Both the position numbers and the translations under genes were made by a program. From IMG/VR virus record IMGVR_UViG_3300031803_000005, positions 1 through 33,242 of that record: a stretch of 33,242 nt of DNA; one strand, 5' to 3'. Every line of letters begins with the position of its first letter. Position 1 is the stretch's first letter. This stretch comes from a virus. Below are positions 15,190 to 23,195 of this stretch, in pieces. The notes below the pieces were generated by a model. It was not told where the DNA came from. It did no database searches and saw only the letters and a program-made list of their open reading frames with translations.

Positions 15190-16512
15190 ATGGCGACGCG
15201 AAAATGGGGGCCAAATGCGGCGGATGTAGCGGAGACGCAAACGCTGACTGTTGCCGGGACGTGGATCGCGGGCGAGATTATAACGCTCACCGTGGGTACA
15301 AAGGACATCGTAATAACTGTCGGATCGGATCTCACGCCGGCGGATATCGCGGAAATCATACAGCTTACTTGGAGCGGCGGCGCGCTAAAGAACGACGAGT
15401 TGAGAACGACAACTGGCGATCTTGAGGGGGAATTTTCCGAGATCGAGGCGACGTGGGCGGCCGCGACTTCCGTTGTTAATCTTACCGGACCGGTTGGCGT
15501 AGCAGTGACAATCGCGGAGGGCACCAGTTCGGTGTCCGGCACCATTGTCCTCGCGATTACGCAAGCGGCAACCGGGAAGAATTTTTGGGGCGATGCCGGG
15601 AATTGGGACACCGTCCCACTTGAAGACGATGTGATGGAATTCAAGGATACTGACGTATCCGTGCTCTACGGGATGCCGACAACTATCGCCGGATTGAATG
15701 TCCAGGAATGGGCGACATTCACGGGCGACATCGGCCTGCCGGCAATCAATCCAGGATCCGACAGTCAAACAGGGGCGTCGGTTCCTTATACTGAATACCG
15801 CACGCGATATATGCCCTGTGGCGGCGGCGGTGAGATGGGCATTGGTAATGGACCATCCGGAGGGTATCGTTTCATATCTCTCAATGAGGCGGACGCACCA
15901 CCGACGGTCACGATTAATAAGACCGGCGCCCAGAAATTCGCGGCACACGCTGCGGTAACGTTGGTGGGACTGGCACCCCCCGCCGATCCACCGAGTCCAA
16001 ACGTCGTAAAGATTCGCGGTGGGGTTGTCGGTATTGAGAACGACAAGGCCTACACACCAGCGGCGTCGAGTACGCCAGATCTCCACATTTCTGGCGGCGC
16101 CACCGTTTTCATAGGGGCAAATTGCATTCCGAACGAAATCAATAACCTGAATGGGACGGTATCGACTGAGACCGATGTTTCCGAGATCACGCAAGACGGC
16201 GGAACGCTGACTGTTAATGGTGACATCCTCGTTGCAACCACAAGTGTGATACGCGGCGGTCGTTTCAAGTTCAATGGCGGGTCCGTGACGGGCGATCCGC
16301 TGACAATTTCCGCGCCAGGGATCCTAGATTTATCAGAAAACACGAACCCCTTACTCGTCATGACTGGTAATGTGAAACGAGTCGGCAACGCGGAGATCAA
16401 GGATCCTGGGGGGCTCATTATCAGCGGGGGTGCCGGCATCAACTTTGTGGGCTCGACAAGTTTAGCCAACGTTGATCTCGGGAGTGCGGATTTCACCGTA
16501 GACTTAGAATAA
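15190..16512 (+). CDS. Tail fibre-like protein with GNWD..P motif and beta-repeat C-terminus
   Basis: This 440-residue protein begins with a beta domain (residues 20-125, TWIAGEIITLTVGTKDIVITVG and IVLAITQAATGKN) and then carries FWGDAGNWDTVPLEDDVMEF at 132-151. The W...GNW...P...DDV.F pattern is typical of secreted adhesin or autotransporter-like repeat proteins, and in phages of tail appendages. The second half contains repeated short strands with Gly and Asn turns (INNLNGTVSTETDVSEITQDGGTLTVNGDILV, LISGGAGINF), consistent with a beta-helix or stacked repeats. Its likely role is host contact. A weak GAG lies upstream of the ATG, six bases after the previous stop. Confidence 0.7.
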   Translation: MATRKWGPNAADVAETQTLTVAGTWIAGEIITLTVGTKDIVITVGSDLTPADIAEIIQLTWSGGALKNDELRTTTGDLEGEFSEIEATWAAATSVVNLTGPVGVAVTIAEGTSSVSGTIVLAITQAATGKNFWGDAGNWDTVPLEDDVMEFKDTDVSVLYGMPTTIAGLNVQEWATFTGDIGLPAINPGSDSQTGASVPYTEYRTRYMPCGGGGEMGIGNGPSGGYRFISLNEADAPPTVTINKTGAQKFAAHAAVTLVGLAPPADPPSPNVVKIRGGVVGIENDKAYTPAASSTPDLHISGGATVFIGANCIPNEINNLNGTVSTETDVSEITQDGGTLTVNGDILVATTSVIRGGRFKFNGGSVTGDPLTISAPGILDLSENTNPLLVMTGNVKRVGNAEIKDPGGLIISGGAGINFVGSTSLANVDLGSADFTVDLE

Positions 16513-18212
16513 TGTTGACTGGCTTCAAGGAAAAACGCCTCCCTCGCGGGTACGATGCACGCCGCTATTACCAGGCATTGTATCGCTATTCTGGCTCGAT
16601 TTTTTACGAGGATTGGAGTACGTACGGGGCTCGCCGCACGCTATCGTCTGGTGAGCCTGTATTCGCCAAGGCGCTCCACAGGGACTCCACGGGCGTGTTG
16701 TGGGCGATGGTTGAGGATCGGCCGGCCGTCAAGCTGGAGCTGTACACGTCAACCAACGGTGCGCTGACGTGGACGCTGTACGATACGGTGCTGTCAGTGA
16801 CGGTTGCCAACCAGCCGGATTGGACATGGACGACGGACGACAACTTCACCGTTGTCTACGTCGATACCGATGACGATTTAGAATCGTTTGATTACACCGT
16901 AGCCACCAAAACGACCTCGGCATCGCGCCAGATTGTATCCGGGACAATCACCGATCCTGTCATCCTTGTGAGGCCTGACGGTGTTTGGTGGGTGATCTAC
17001 GGAGACCGTGACGGGTCCAATGTTTACGTGAGACAGAGCTTTACGACTGACGGCGCCAATACGGTCGATTCAACAGCCACGCTGTTCACTCGCACCAAGG
17101 TCGGCGGTGGCCACGTCGTCGAGGATTTAGGCGCGATCAATTGCAATGGCAATGACGCTGTCGTCCTATTTGAGGACGAGGAGATCAACAAGTCAACGAG
17201 CTCGGTGAAACAACTTTACTGGGATGATTCGCTGACGACCTGGACCGATACCACCGTGATCCCATCGAGCGGGACAATAGACTATGAGGGGGCCGCACCG
17301 TTTGGAGATCCCGCGGGCGATCCGGATACGTTCTACTTTATCGTAGCGCATAACGGAGCCGGCGGAAACACGTACGATAAGAACCAGCTCTATCTCTACA
17401 AGTCGACCGACAACGCCTTGACGTGGTCGCTGTCGCGCACGCTACTGAGCGAGCACTCACATGTGGAGTACGGCGTCTATATCATGCCTGACAAGTCGAT
17501 TCTGATTCGCGACAATCGGAACTTCCAAGTGGACGCCATTGGTGCTACCGACGCGGATAAGCCGGCCCAAATCATTCACATGTCATCAATCAACAGTGGC
17601 GACGTGTTTGACATATGGGAAGACTCGGGAGAAGTGACGATCGTCGTTGACGACGGTTTCGCGATCATGCACGACGAAGGCAGCGAGCGCGGATTTTTGC
17701 CACGCGAGGCTGATCGCCTGACAAACATTGCGTTTACGGCAAATTTGCAGGCAGGCGGATCAACAGTTGATCTGCGCCTTGGCTGGGGCTACGAGGACGT
17801 TGACAACCACTTTCTGCTGATACTAAAGGATACAACGGCCACGATCTACGAACGCACGGCGGGCACATACGCGCAAATCGGATCAGCCGCAACTAGTCTC
17901 GGCCCGTACACGACGCGGACGTGGTATGAAGTTAAAGTTCAGTTTTCCGAGGTAACCTCCGGAAACTACAAACACGCCATCTACGTGGACGGAGCCCTGG
18001 TTTTGTCGGTCGATGATGCGACGGCGCCAGCTGGCACAAAAGTCTGTATATCGTGCGGGAACAACCATGGCGATCACCAGCCGGTATTGATCGGTGTCGC
18101 TAAGTGCCAAAGATTAACGGCGACGGCTTTTTCCGCTGACAAAATCGTGCTGGAAACGGGTGGCGATATTCTATTGGAAACGGGCGGCTCGATCGAAAAA
18201 GAGGTGACATGA
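16512..18212 (+). CDS. Receptor-binding protein with sialidase-like propeller and lectin-like domain
   Basis: The 566-residue product has two Asp-box motifs, STNGALTW at about residues 80-87 and STDNALTW at about 298-305, that sit on the turns of blades in sialidase-type beta propellers. Regular repeats of Asp-Gly-x-x-W strands from 50 to 380 agree with a propeller. The C-terminal half (about 390-540: LTNIAFTANLQAGGSTVDLRLGWGYEDVDNHFLLIL...TRTWYEVKVQFSEVTSGNYKHAIYVDGALVLSVDD) looks like a concanavalin-type jelly roll that would bind glycans. A short tail contains a repeated ETGGDILLETGGSIEK motif. A host-surface binding role is likely; enzyme activity is not shown, because Asp boxes alone do not prove sialidase. 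Confidence 0.72.
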   Translation: MLTGFKEKRLPRGYDARRYYQALYRYSGSIFYEDWSTYGARRTLSSGEPVFAKALHRDSTGVLWAMVEDRPAVKLELYTSTNGALTWTLYDTVLSVTVANQPDWTWTTDDNFTVVYVDTDDDLESFDYTVATKTTSASRQIVSGTITDPVILVRPDGVWWVIYGDRDGSNVYVRQSFTTDGANTVDSTATLFTRTKVGGGHVVEDLGAINCNGNDAVVLFEDEEINKSTSSVKQLYWDDSLTTWTDTTVIPSSGTIDYEGAAPFGDPAGDPDTFYFIVAHNGAGGNTYDKNQLYLYKSTDNALTWSLSRTLLSEHSHVEYGVYIMPDKSILIRDNRNFQVDAIGATDADKPAQIIHMSSINSGDVFDIWEDSGEVTIVVDDGFAIMHDEGSERGFLPREADRLTNIAFTANLQAGGSTVDLRLGWGYEDVDNHFLLILKDTTATIYERTAGTYAQIGSAATSLGPYTTRTWYEVKVQFSEVTSGNYKHAIYVDGALVLSVDDATAPAGTKVCISCGNNHGDHQPVLIGVAKCQRLTATAFSADKIVLETGGDILLETGGSIEKEVT

Positions 18213-20032
18213 TGAACGGACTGAAGACATTTCCCCTGGCGTTTGCGTTGCTGGTTAGTGCAACAATCTACTCGCAGGATTTAAAAATTACCGAACTTGA
18301 CGACGACGCCACCCCGGTGCTGACGGACCTTTTATTGTCAGTCTCAGATCCGACTGGAAGTCCCGTGAATAAAAAGGTACAGATCGGGAATGTATTGGCC
18401 GGCGCTGGCATTACCCTAGACAGTTCTGGTGACACCACGTTCGCCGGCGATATCTCAGCGGTGGACACAATCACCGTTTCTGGCACTGGCAACACTGCAT
18501 CCCACATAACGAGCACCAGCAACACTGGATCGGACAATGCCTTGTTGACGTTCAAAAAGCTTTCGGCCGACTCCGGGGCCACCGCGAACAACGAAGACCT
18601 CGGGGAGATTACCGCCTCCGGGTGGGGCGGCAGTACCGAGATAGTTGGCGCCAGAATTTTCTTTCAGGCCGACGAGGCGTGGTCTGAGTCGACCGCTAGA
18701 ACGGACATGGCCATTGGGTTAACTCCCGCCAGCGCTACGGCTCCGGTCGATGTGTTTTTCTTGAACAGTACTGGGAACCTCGGACTCGGTGTTGATCCGG
18801 GAAACGGAACAAACTTCCTCAAGTTGGAACGAGCTGACGATTTCCGGGTCGCCCTGTTTTGCACGTCTAACACAACAGCCGATGCGGCTAGTGTAGTTTT
18901 CCAGAAGCAACCTGGGGATGCGGTGGCAATGACTACCGGCGAGCTACTAGGTGAGATTACATGGATCGCCCATGATGGTACGGCCGTGGGTGATGCGGCC
19001 CATATTGTCGTCGACGCAGCGGGCACATGGGCAGTTGGAGACCATCCGACCAATATGCAATTCTGGACATGTCCGGACGGTAGCGCAACAGAATTAAAAC
19101 ACCTAGAAATAGATTCGACTGGTGATGTGGTCGCGACTAATGACCTGCACTTGCAAAATCTTCGTTTCGATGAAACCGGTGCACGAGTGGCAACCATCGA
19201 GGCGTCGTACATAACCTTTAACGTCAACGGCGGTACAAGATGGCACATGGACTACTCAGGGCATCTTGTCCCAGGGACGGATTCCTCTGTCAATATCGGG
19301 TCCACAGGCCAGCGAGTTGCCACGACATGGACGGATGCCATCAATGGCGACATCGATCTGACGACGTCGGGCGTCGTGGAACTTTCGGGAAACGTCGGCG
19401 TGAACACGTCGACGTTTGACGGATCAGCTGCGGGAGTTATTGCCGTAGCGAACGGCACGGCGCCCGCTGCCGGTACGGCCGATCAATCCTACTTGTACGC
19501 GAAGGACTTCGGGGGGAATTCTTTTTTACATGCCATGGACGAACTTGGCAACGAGGAACGGCTCACCCCTCATATGGATGCGGACACGCTACGAGACTAT
19601 GGCATCACGGTGAACGCTGATGATCCCATGCCACGCATCTCGATCACAAAAAATAGATTTATCGGCGTGACGCAAATCAGCTACAACGACCCCATCACGA
19701 ACATCACCACGACGGTTCACAAATACCTGGCAGACGACGAGATGGTCGACTGGGACGACAACCAAGAAGAATACGCTGTCAAAGCGGATGCCAAGCGAGC
19801 GATCTGGCAAGCCGAAAAAGATCAGCACGATGCCGATAGAGTGGCACGCGATGCACAGATCGCGGCGTGGGATGTCAGCAAAGCGGCTGATCCGGACTTA
19901 GCAGAACCACGTCCGGAATCAATTGGTGAATTCGATGTTCCGCAGCCGCCAGCCTACACGAAAAAAGCCGCGCCGCATTATGTCACGCGTGGGCGGGCTA
20001 TCAGGGACAGGCTCGCGCCTGATCGATTGTAA
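18212..20032 (+). CDS. Tail-fibre-like protein with an N-terminal signal-peptide-like segment
   Basis: The 606-residue product starts at ATG 18212 (7 bases after GAGG 18201-18204; an ATG at 18209 overlaps the previous stop). The first 25 residues are a Lys followed by FPLAFALLVSATIYS and QD, the shape of a signal peptide, unusual in a phage fibre. The body shows the phage-fibre repeats LKITELDDDATPVLTDLLLSVSD, ITLDSSGDTTFAGDISAVDTITVSG, LGLGVDPGNGTNFLKLE and IDSTGDVVATNDLHLQN. The C-terminal 110 residues are charged and helical (AKRAIWQAEKDQHDADRVARDAQ) and may trimerise the fibre or act as a chaperone. It closes the tail module. Confidence 0.75.
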   Translation: MNGLKTFPLAFALLVSATIYSQDLKITELDDDATPVLTDLLLSVSDPTGSPVNKKVQIGNVLAGAGITLDSSGDTTFAGDISAVDTITVSGTGNTASHITSTSNTGSDNALLTFKKLSADSGATANNEDLGEITASGWGGSTEIVGARIFFQADEAWSESTARTDMAIGLTPASATAPVDVFFLNSTGNLGLGVDPGNGTNFLKLERADDFRVALFCTSNTTADAASVVFQKQPGDAVAMTTGELLGEITWIAHDGTAVGDAAHIVVDAAGTWAVGDHPTNMQFWTCPDGSATELKHLEIDSTGDVVATNDLHLQNLRFDETGARVATIEASYITFNVNGGTRWHMDYSGHLVPGTDSSVNIGSTGQRVATTWTDAINGDIDLTTSGVVELSGNVGVNTSTFDGSAAGVIAVANGTAPAAGTADQSYLYAKDFGGNSFLHAMDELGNEERLTPHMDADTLRDYGITVNADDPMPRISITKNRFIGVTQISYNDPITNITTTVHKYLADDEMVDWDDNQEEYAVKADAKRAIWQAEKDQHDADRVARDAQIAAWDVSKAADPDLAEPRPESIGEFDVPQPPAYTKKAAPHYVTRGRAIRDRLAPDRL

Positions 20033-20061
20033 ATTACTCGACCGGTTGCTACGCTTTGAAA

Positions 20062-20301
20062 ATGGCAACTATCAGTAATCAGTTTTTGCATAATTTCAAT
20101 TCATTACTCGATAGCCGGGGGCGCGGGGCTCGCGTTGCCTTATCGATCCATCTTGGTTGTTCACGGTCCTTCGTGTCTCACCTAGCGAACGGGCGAAGGG
20201 TCCCAAATCTCGAAACGCTAGGACTCATCGCGGAGTTCTTTAACGTATCTCCACAGCGATTGATCGAAACTAATCTCCAAGTTGTCAACGACCAGGGTTG
20301 A
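20062..20301 (+). CDS. XRE-type helix-turn-helix regulator
   Basis: The 79-residue protein is a single small DNA-binding domain. Residues 20-65 (RVALSIHLGCSRSFVSHLANGRRVPNLETLGLIAEFFNVSPQRLIE) match the XRE/Cro helix-turn-helix pattern, with the recognition helix SRSFVSHLANG and the following ANGRRVPNLETLGLIAEFF segment conserved in the family. ATG 20062 is chosen over an in-frame TTG at 20056. It stands alone after the tail genes and just before a probable promoter (20298-20326). A repressor or Cro-like role in late or early gene control is inferred; no matching repressor partner is visible. Confidence 0.8.
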   Translation: MATISNQFLHNFNSLLDSRGRGARVALSIHLGCSRSFVSHLANGRRVPNLETLGLIAEFFNVSPQRLIETNLQVVNDQG

Positions 20302-20326
20302 CGGTGATTTACCCGGGCGTTAAGTT
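20298..20326 (+). promoter_or_regulatory. Candidate sigma70-type promoter
   Basis: TTGACG (20298-20303) and TAAGTT (20321-20326) are 17 bases apart. The -35 matches five of six consensus positions; the -10 keeps only its first, second and last bases. Transcription would begin near 20333, just upstream of the three-way-junction RNA and the csrA-containing operon. Confidence 0.4.
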
Positions 20327-20363
20327 CCTTTTCGTAGTCCATGTGTTACGGTTCCCCCCGTGA

Positions 20364-20437
20364 CCCCGGTGGCTCATGCGAGCCTGCCCGCGTGAGCGAT
20401 GTTCTATTTGGCAAGTGCCCTACGCGGGCAACCGGGG
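20364..20437 (+). promoter_or_regulatory. Structured 5' RNA: perfect three-way junction covering an RBS
   Basis: Three stems pair without unpaired joints: P1 CCCCGGT/ACCGGGG (20364-20370 with 20431-20437), P2 GGCTC-ATGC-GAGCC (20371-20384) and P3 TGCCCGCGT/ACGCGGGCA (20385-20393 with 20422-20430) closing a 28-base loop. The only purine-rich ribosome-binding-site candidate for the next gene, GGGGA at 20434-20438, is in the 3' strand of P1, nine bases before ATG 20447. A competing hairpin is available: TGCCC at 20416-20420 can pair with GGGCA at 20426-20430, so the element may switch. Function as a cis-regulatory RNA is inferred. Confidence 0.6.
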
Positions 20438-20446
20438 ACTTTTGCA

Positions 20447-20764
20447 ATGAGAAACTACAGCCAAGAAACACCGCGAGTAACGCTCAACGGTCGGGACTAT
20501 TTTATGTCAATGGATTCGACGATCTGGTTTTGGGCCGCCTATGGGATCAGGGGCCGGAGACAAGAGGTGTTGGGCCATAGCGAAGCGGTGTCGGTCCTGC
20601 AGAGGTGTACATGCCAGCGGTCAACCGACTGGCTCCGGGAAGTCGAATTAAAACATTCGGCCAGCGAGAAAAGCAAAACGCAGAAGAGCAGACAGGCCAA
20701 CATAACGCAGCCCTTGCCGCCGCGTAAAGGGCCGGGAAGTTTTGGGAATATGGATCTAGATTGA
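20447..20764 (+). CDS. Hypothetical protein downstream of the structured RNA
   Basis: The 105-residue frame starts at ATG 20447 and ends at TGA 20762-20764, 21 bases before csrA. The N-terminal half has a short aromatic block (LNGRDYFMSMDSTIWFWAAYGIRG) and the C-terminal half is strongly basic (ELKHSASEKSKTQKSRQANITQPLPPRKG). There are two Cys (QRCTCQR). I do not recognise the family. Start choice is supported by the preceding GGGGA in the hairpin; the same stretch is a candidate for translational control. Confidence 0.5.
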   Translation: MRNYSQETPRVTLNGRDYFMSMDSTIWFWAAYGIRGRRQEVLGHSEAVSVLQRCTCQRSTDWLREVELKHSASEKSKTQKSRQANITQPLPPRKGPGSFGNMDLD

Positions 20765-20785
20765 CAAGTGACACGGAGGTCAATG

Positions 20786-20995
20786 ATGCTCGTTTTATCA
20801 CGCAAGAAATCGCAAAGAATCCTCATCGGAGATGGCACCACGGCCGACGCGATAACGATAACCGTGGTTGAGACCGGCGGCCGTTGGGTACGTATCGGGA
20901 TCGACGCGCCACCGGAATACCACGTAATCCGTGAGGAATTGAAGGATCGACCACGCATAGCCAGGAATGGCCGCACGGAGGCGAAGGATGATTGA
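20786..20995 (+). CDS. csrA: CsrA/RsmA-like RNA-binding regulator
   Basis: The 69-residue protein matches CsrA over its full core: MLVLSRKK at the start, ILIGD, VRIGIDAP at about residues 35-42, and YHVIREEL at about 45-52. R49 corresponds to the key RNA-contact arginine (R44 in E. coli CsrA) after a small insertion near residues 17-22 (GTTADA). CsrA dimers bind GGA-containing sites in mRNA leaders and change translation or stability. ATG 20786 is six bases after ACGGAGG (20773-20779); another ATG lies at 20783. Its last eight bases overlap the next gene. A role in re-tuning host translation or its own operon is inferred. Confidence 0.92.
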   Translation: MLVLSRKKSQRILIGDGTTADAITITVVETGGRWVRIGIDAPPEYHVIREELKDRPRIARNGRTEAKDD

Positions 20996-21836
20996 ACTAC
21001 TCGCGGGGATGTCAAACAAGGATTACCACGCGCTTCCTCAGTGGTCCCGATCGCAGCTAGTCGATTACATCGAATCGCCCGAGCTGTTTTTCGGTCGGTA
21101 CGTGTCACAGGAAATCGAACGCAAGCAAGCGACGCCCGCAATGGATTTCGGGATTCTCGTCGATGAATTCCTGACCGAGGGCAAGTTGCCAGATCCGGAG
21201 ATCCCCCGCGACGTCGCTATCATTCCACAAGGAGTGTTAAGCAAGAGCGGATCGCGAGCCGGTAAAACATACAAGGACTGGATGGCGGAAAACGTCAAGC
21301 CGGACCAGGAATCGAAAACGCCGAAGCAATGCCAGGAGTATCGAGAGATCCAGGGGCGCAAGGCGTCGGTCTGCATGCGGATCCAAGAGCAGATCGGGCG
21401 CCATAGGCTGGCCGCGAATCTACTACTCCAAGGCGAGCGGATATTCCAGGGATCGCTAGTGGATGGCGTGATGCGGTCACGGCCGGATCTGATTAGGCCG
21501 GGCCATTGTATCGTCGACGTCAAAACGTCGGCATCGGTGCACGAAGAGCATTTTGCGAGGCAATCGCTAAGCTTTGGATATGACATCCAAGCGGCGATGG
21601 CGTCCGATTTATGGTACGTCCTTAAAGCCGAAATGCTGACGGTCGTCTTCGTGGTAATCCACAACGAGCCGCCGTATGAAATCGCTACATATGAATTCGA
21701 TTCGGCATTCATGGATTATGGGCGACAGCGATACCAGCAGGCGGTCAAAGGGATTACCAGCCGGCGTTTTTTGCCGGACGGTCACGGCGAAGGAAAAGTG
21801 GTACATCTACCCAGGTGGACAAAGGAAATCACATGA
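20988..21836 (+). CDS. RecE-like PD-(D/E)XK exonuclease
   Basis: The 282-residue protein fits the RecE/exonuclease VIII-type nuclease family (DUF3799-like). It has the N-terminal Tyr-rich start (NKDYHALPQWSRSQLVDYIESPELFF), the MDFGILVDEFLTEG block at 52-66, and the catalytic core SRPDLI...CIVDVKTS, where D167, D177 and K179 should coordinate metal and cleave DNA, followed by SFGYDIQAAMASD at 195-207. Such enzymes degrade one strand to create 3' overhangs for annealing. GGAGG at 20977-20981 is suitably placed for ATG 20988, overlapping the csrA stop by 8 bases. The stop overlaps the RecT-like start (ATGA), a common RecE-RecT order. Confidence 0.86.
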   Translation: MIELLAGMSNKDYHALPQWSRSQLVDYIESPELFFGRYVSQEIERKQATPAMDFGILVDEFLTEGKLPDPEIPRDVAIIPQGVLSKSGSRAGKTYKDWMAENVKPDQESKTPKQCQEYREIQGRKASVCMRIQEQIGRHRLAANLLLQGERIFQGSLVDGVMRSRPDLIRPGHCIVDVKTSASVHEEHFARQSLSFGYDIQAAMASDLWYVLKAEMLTVVFVVIHNEPPYEIATYEFDSAFMDYGRQRYQQAVKGITSRRFLPDGHGEGKVVHLPRWTKEIT

Positions 21837-22732
21837 CCACAGAATTGGCGACGGTGAGCGGTGGGATAGTCGACGCTCCGACAACGGTAGGACTTGATAC
21901 AATCCCAGGTTTCGAGCTGGCGCAACGCATTGGAATCATGCTCTCGAAATCTTCAATGGTGCCAAAGGACTACCAGGGGGCGGCGGGCGTGTCCAACTGC
22001 ATCATCGCGCTGAATATGTCTCACCGGACGGGTGCCGACGTTCTGCAGATTATGCAGAATCTTTACATGGTACACGGCCGGCCGGGCTGGAGCAGTCAAT
22101 TCCTAATTGCCACGTTCAACACTTGCGAACGCTACACATCGATCCGCTATCGATTTACCGGCGACAAGGGGACCGATTCTTGGGGCTGTGTTGCCTATGC
22201 TCGCGAGAAGATAGACGGCGTGATCGGCGATTTAATTGAGGGGACCGAAGTAACGATTAAGATGGCCAAGGATGAGGGCTGGCACGGCAAAAGCGGGTCG
22301 AAGTGGAAGACAATGCCCGAGCAGATGCTTAGCTATCGGGCGGCGGCGTTTCTCGCACGGATCTACGCTCCTGAGCTGTCGATGGGGCTACACGCTGCCG
22401 ACGAGCTGCACGACGCGCACGCGGCGCCCGAGGCGACCGTGCACACGGTAACGGTGCAAGAGACGACACCGCATCGCGACGTTCAACGGATGCGGGCGGT
22501 ACTCGTCGATCCGCTGGAGGATGAGGAAATTTCGGACCCTAAATTCGCGGAGATGGATCCGCTATCTATGATCGAGCAATTCCAGCAGGCCGCAGCGAAA
22601 CAAACAACCCGCGAGGGGCTTCGGGATCTTTGCCGTCAATACGAGGAGGATTTTCCGGAAGCTGCTACGGCGCTGGGGGAAGTGTACGCCGATCTGGACG
22701 GCCGATTCAGGGCCGAAGCCGAAAGCGAGTAA
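21833..22732 (+). CDS. recT: RecT-family single-strand annealing protein
   Basis: The 299-residue product has the RecT signatures: an N-terminal LAQRIGIMLSKSSMVPKDYQ segment, NCIIALNMSHRTGADVLQIMQNLYMVHGRPGWSSQFLIATFNTC, a WGCVAYA strand, WKTMPEQMLSYRAAAFLARIYAPELSMGL and the following DELHDAH. These correspond to the annealing core that coats ssDNA and pairs complementary strands. The C-terminal 100 residues are acidic and probably flexible. ATG 21833 overlaps the upstream nuclease stop and has AAAGGA before it. Gene order nuclease-annealing protein and overlap indicate a two-component recombination module for phage DNA replication and repair. Confidence 0.88.
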   Translation: MTTELATVSGGIVDAPTTVGLDTIPGFELAQRIGIMLSKSSMVPKDYQGAAGVSNCIIALNMSHRTGADVLQIMQNLYMVHGRPGWSSQFLIATFNTCERYTSIRYRFTGDKGTDSWGCVAYAREKIDGVIGDLIEGTEVTIKMAKDEGWHGKSGSKWKTMPEQMLSYRAAAFLARIYAPELSMGLHAADELHDAHAAPEATVHTVTVQETTPHRDVQRMRAVLVDPLEDEEISDPKFAEMDPLSMIEQFQQAAAKQTTREGLRDLCRQYEEDFPEAATALGEVYADLDGRFRAEAESE

Positions 22733-22737
22733 CACGG

Positions 22738-23136
22738 ATGGTCAAGAAAACAAAGCGGATGCTCGCGGCTGAAATTTTGTGGAATGAGATCGACGCGGCC
22801 GGCCTGGAAATTGCGGACCCGCTTTTTGAGCTGGCGTTTCTGGACGAGAGAAACTGGCGATTCGACCTGGCGTGGCCCCTAATTTTACTAGCCATTGAAT
22901 GCGACGGGCTCGGGATGGCGGGCCGACCCGGCGGCCATCAAAACCCAAAGGGGATCCGCAATCAAAACGAAAAACGCAACGCGGCGATCGAAGCCGGTTG
23001 GCGCGTGCTGGTCTATCCGTCGGATCAGATCACCCAAAACAAAAAACGGCGGCACCGAATCGCGCATCAAGTGATCCGCGTGATCTGCGGTGCTTCTTCC
23101 CCGGGACAGTCTGCGCACGTACTAACAGGGGATTGA
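22738..23136 (+). CDS. Small PD-(D/E)XK-type endonuclease (Vsr/DUF559-like)
   Basis: The 132-residue protein resembles the Vsr/DUF559-like endonuclease fold. The core is RFDLAWPLILLAIECDGLG at residues 41-59, giving D43 and the E54-C-D56 cluster, followed by N-rich HQNPKGIRNQNEKRNAAIEAGWRVLVYPSDQI at 67-98, where the Lys in NEKRNA and the GWRVLVY strand are typical. Proteins of this kind in phage recombination modules act as nucleases, here probably on branched or nicked DNA, but the substrate is not evident. It lies two genes after the exonuclease, with ATG 22738 six bases after RecT. Confidence 0.78.
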   Translation: MVKKTKRMLAAEILWNEIDAAGLEIADPLFELAFLDERNWRFDLAWPLILLAIECDGLGMAGRPGGHQNPKGIRNQNEKRNAAIEAGWRVLVYPSDQITQNKKRRHRIAHQVIRVICGASSPGQSAHVLTGD

Positions 23137-23195
23137 GCGCGGACAAGATCGCGAAATACTTCGGGATGCGTTTGACCAAACCAAAACAAGTCTGA
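23133..23195 (+). CDS. Possible 20-residue microgene or remnant
   Basis: A TTG overlapping the nuclease stop (TTGA at 23133-23136) opens a 20-residue frame ending in TGA 23193-23195, reading like SADKIAKYFGMRLTKPKQ. The piece looks like the front of a helix-turn-helix and the same TTGA overlap is used elsewhere in this genome. It may be a small coupled gene or a remnant. Evidence is weak. Confidence 0.2.
   Translation: MSADKIAKYFGMRLTKPKQV

Noticed and set aside
15385-16194. 269-residue open frame on the minus strand
   Set aside because: It is the shadow of the GNWD-motif tail protein, with no start signal and no family resemblance.
20364-20437. Possible tRNA: 74 bases with a 7-bp closing stem
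   Set aside because: There is no T-loop GTTCRA motif in the right arm, no D-arm of normal size, and the 28-base terminal loop has no anticodon stem; it reads better as a regulatory three-way junction.
20341-20580. 79-residue open frame over the structured RNA
   Set aside because: It runs through the stems, lacks a good RBS, and overlaps the better supported gene at 20447 in another frame.
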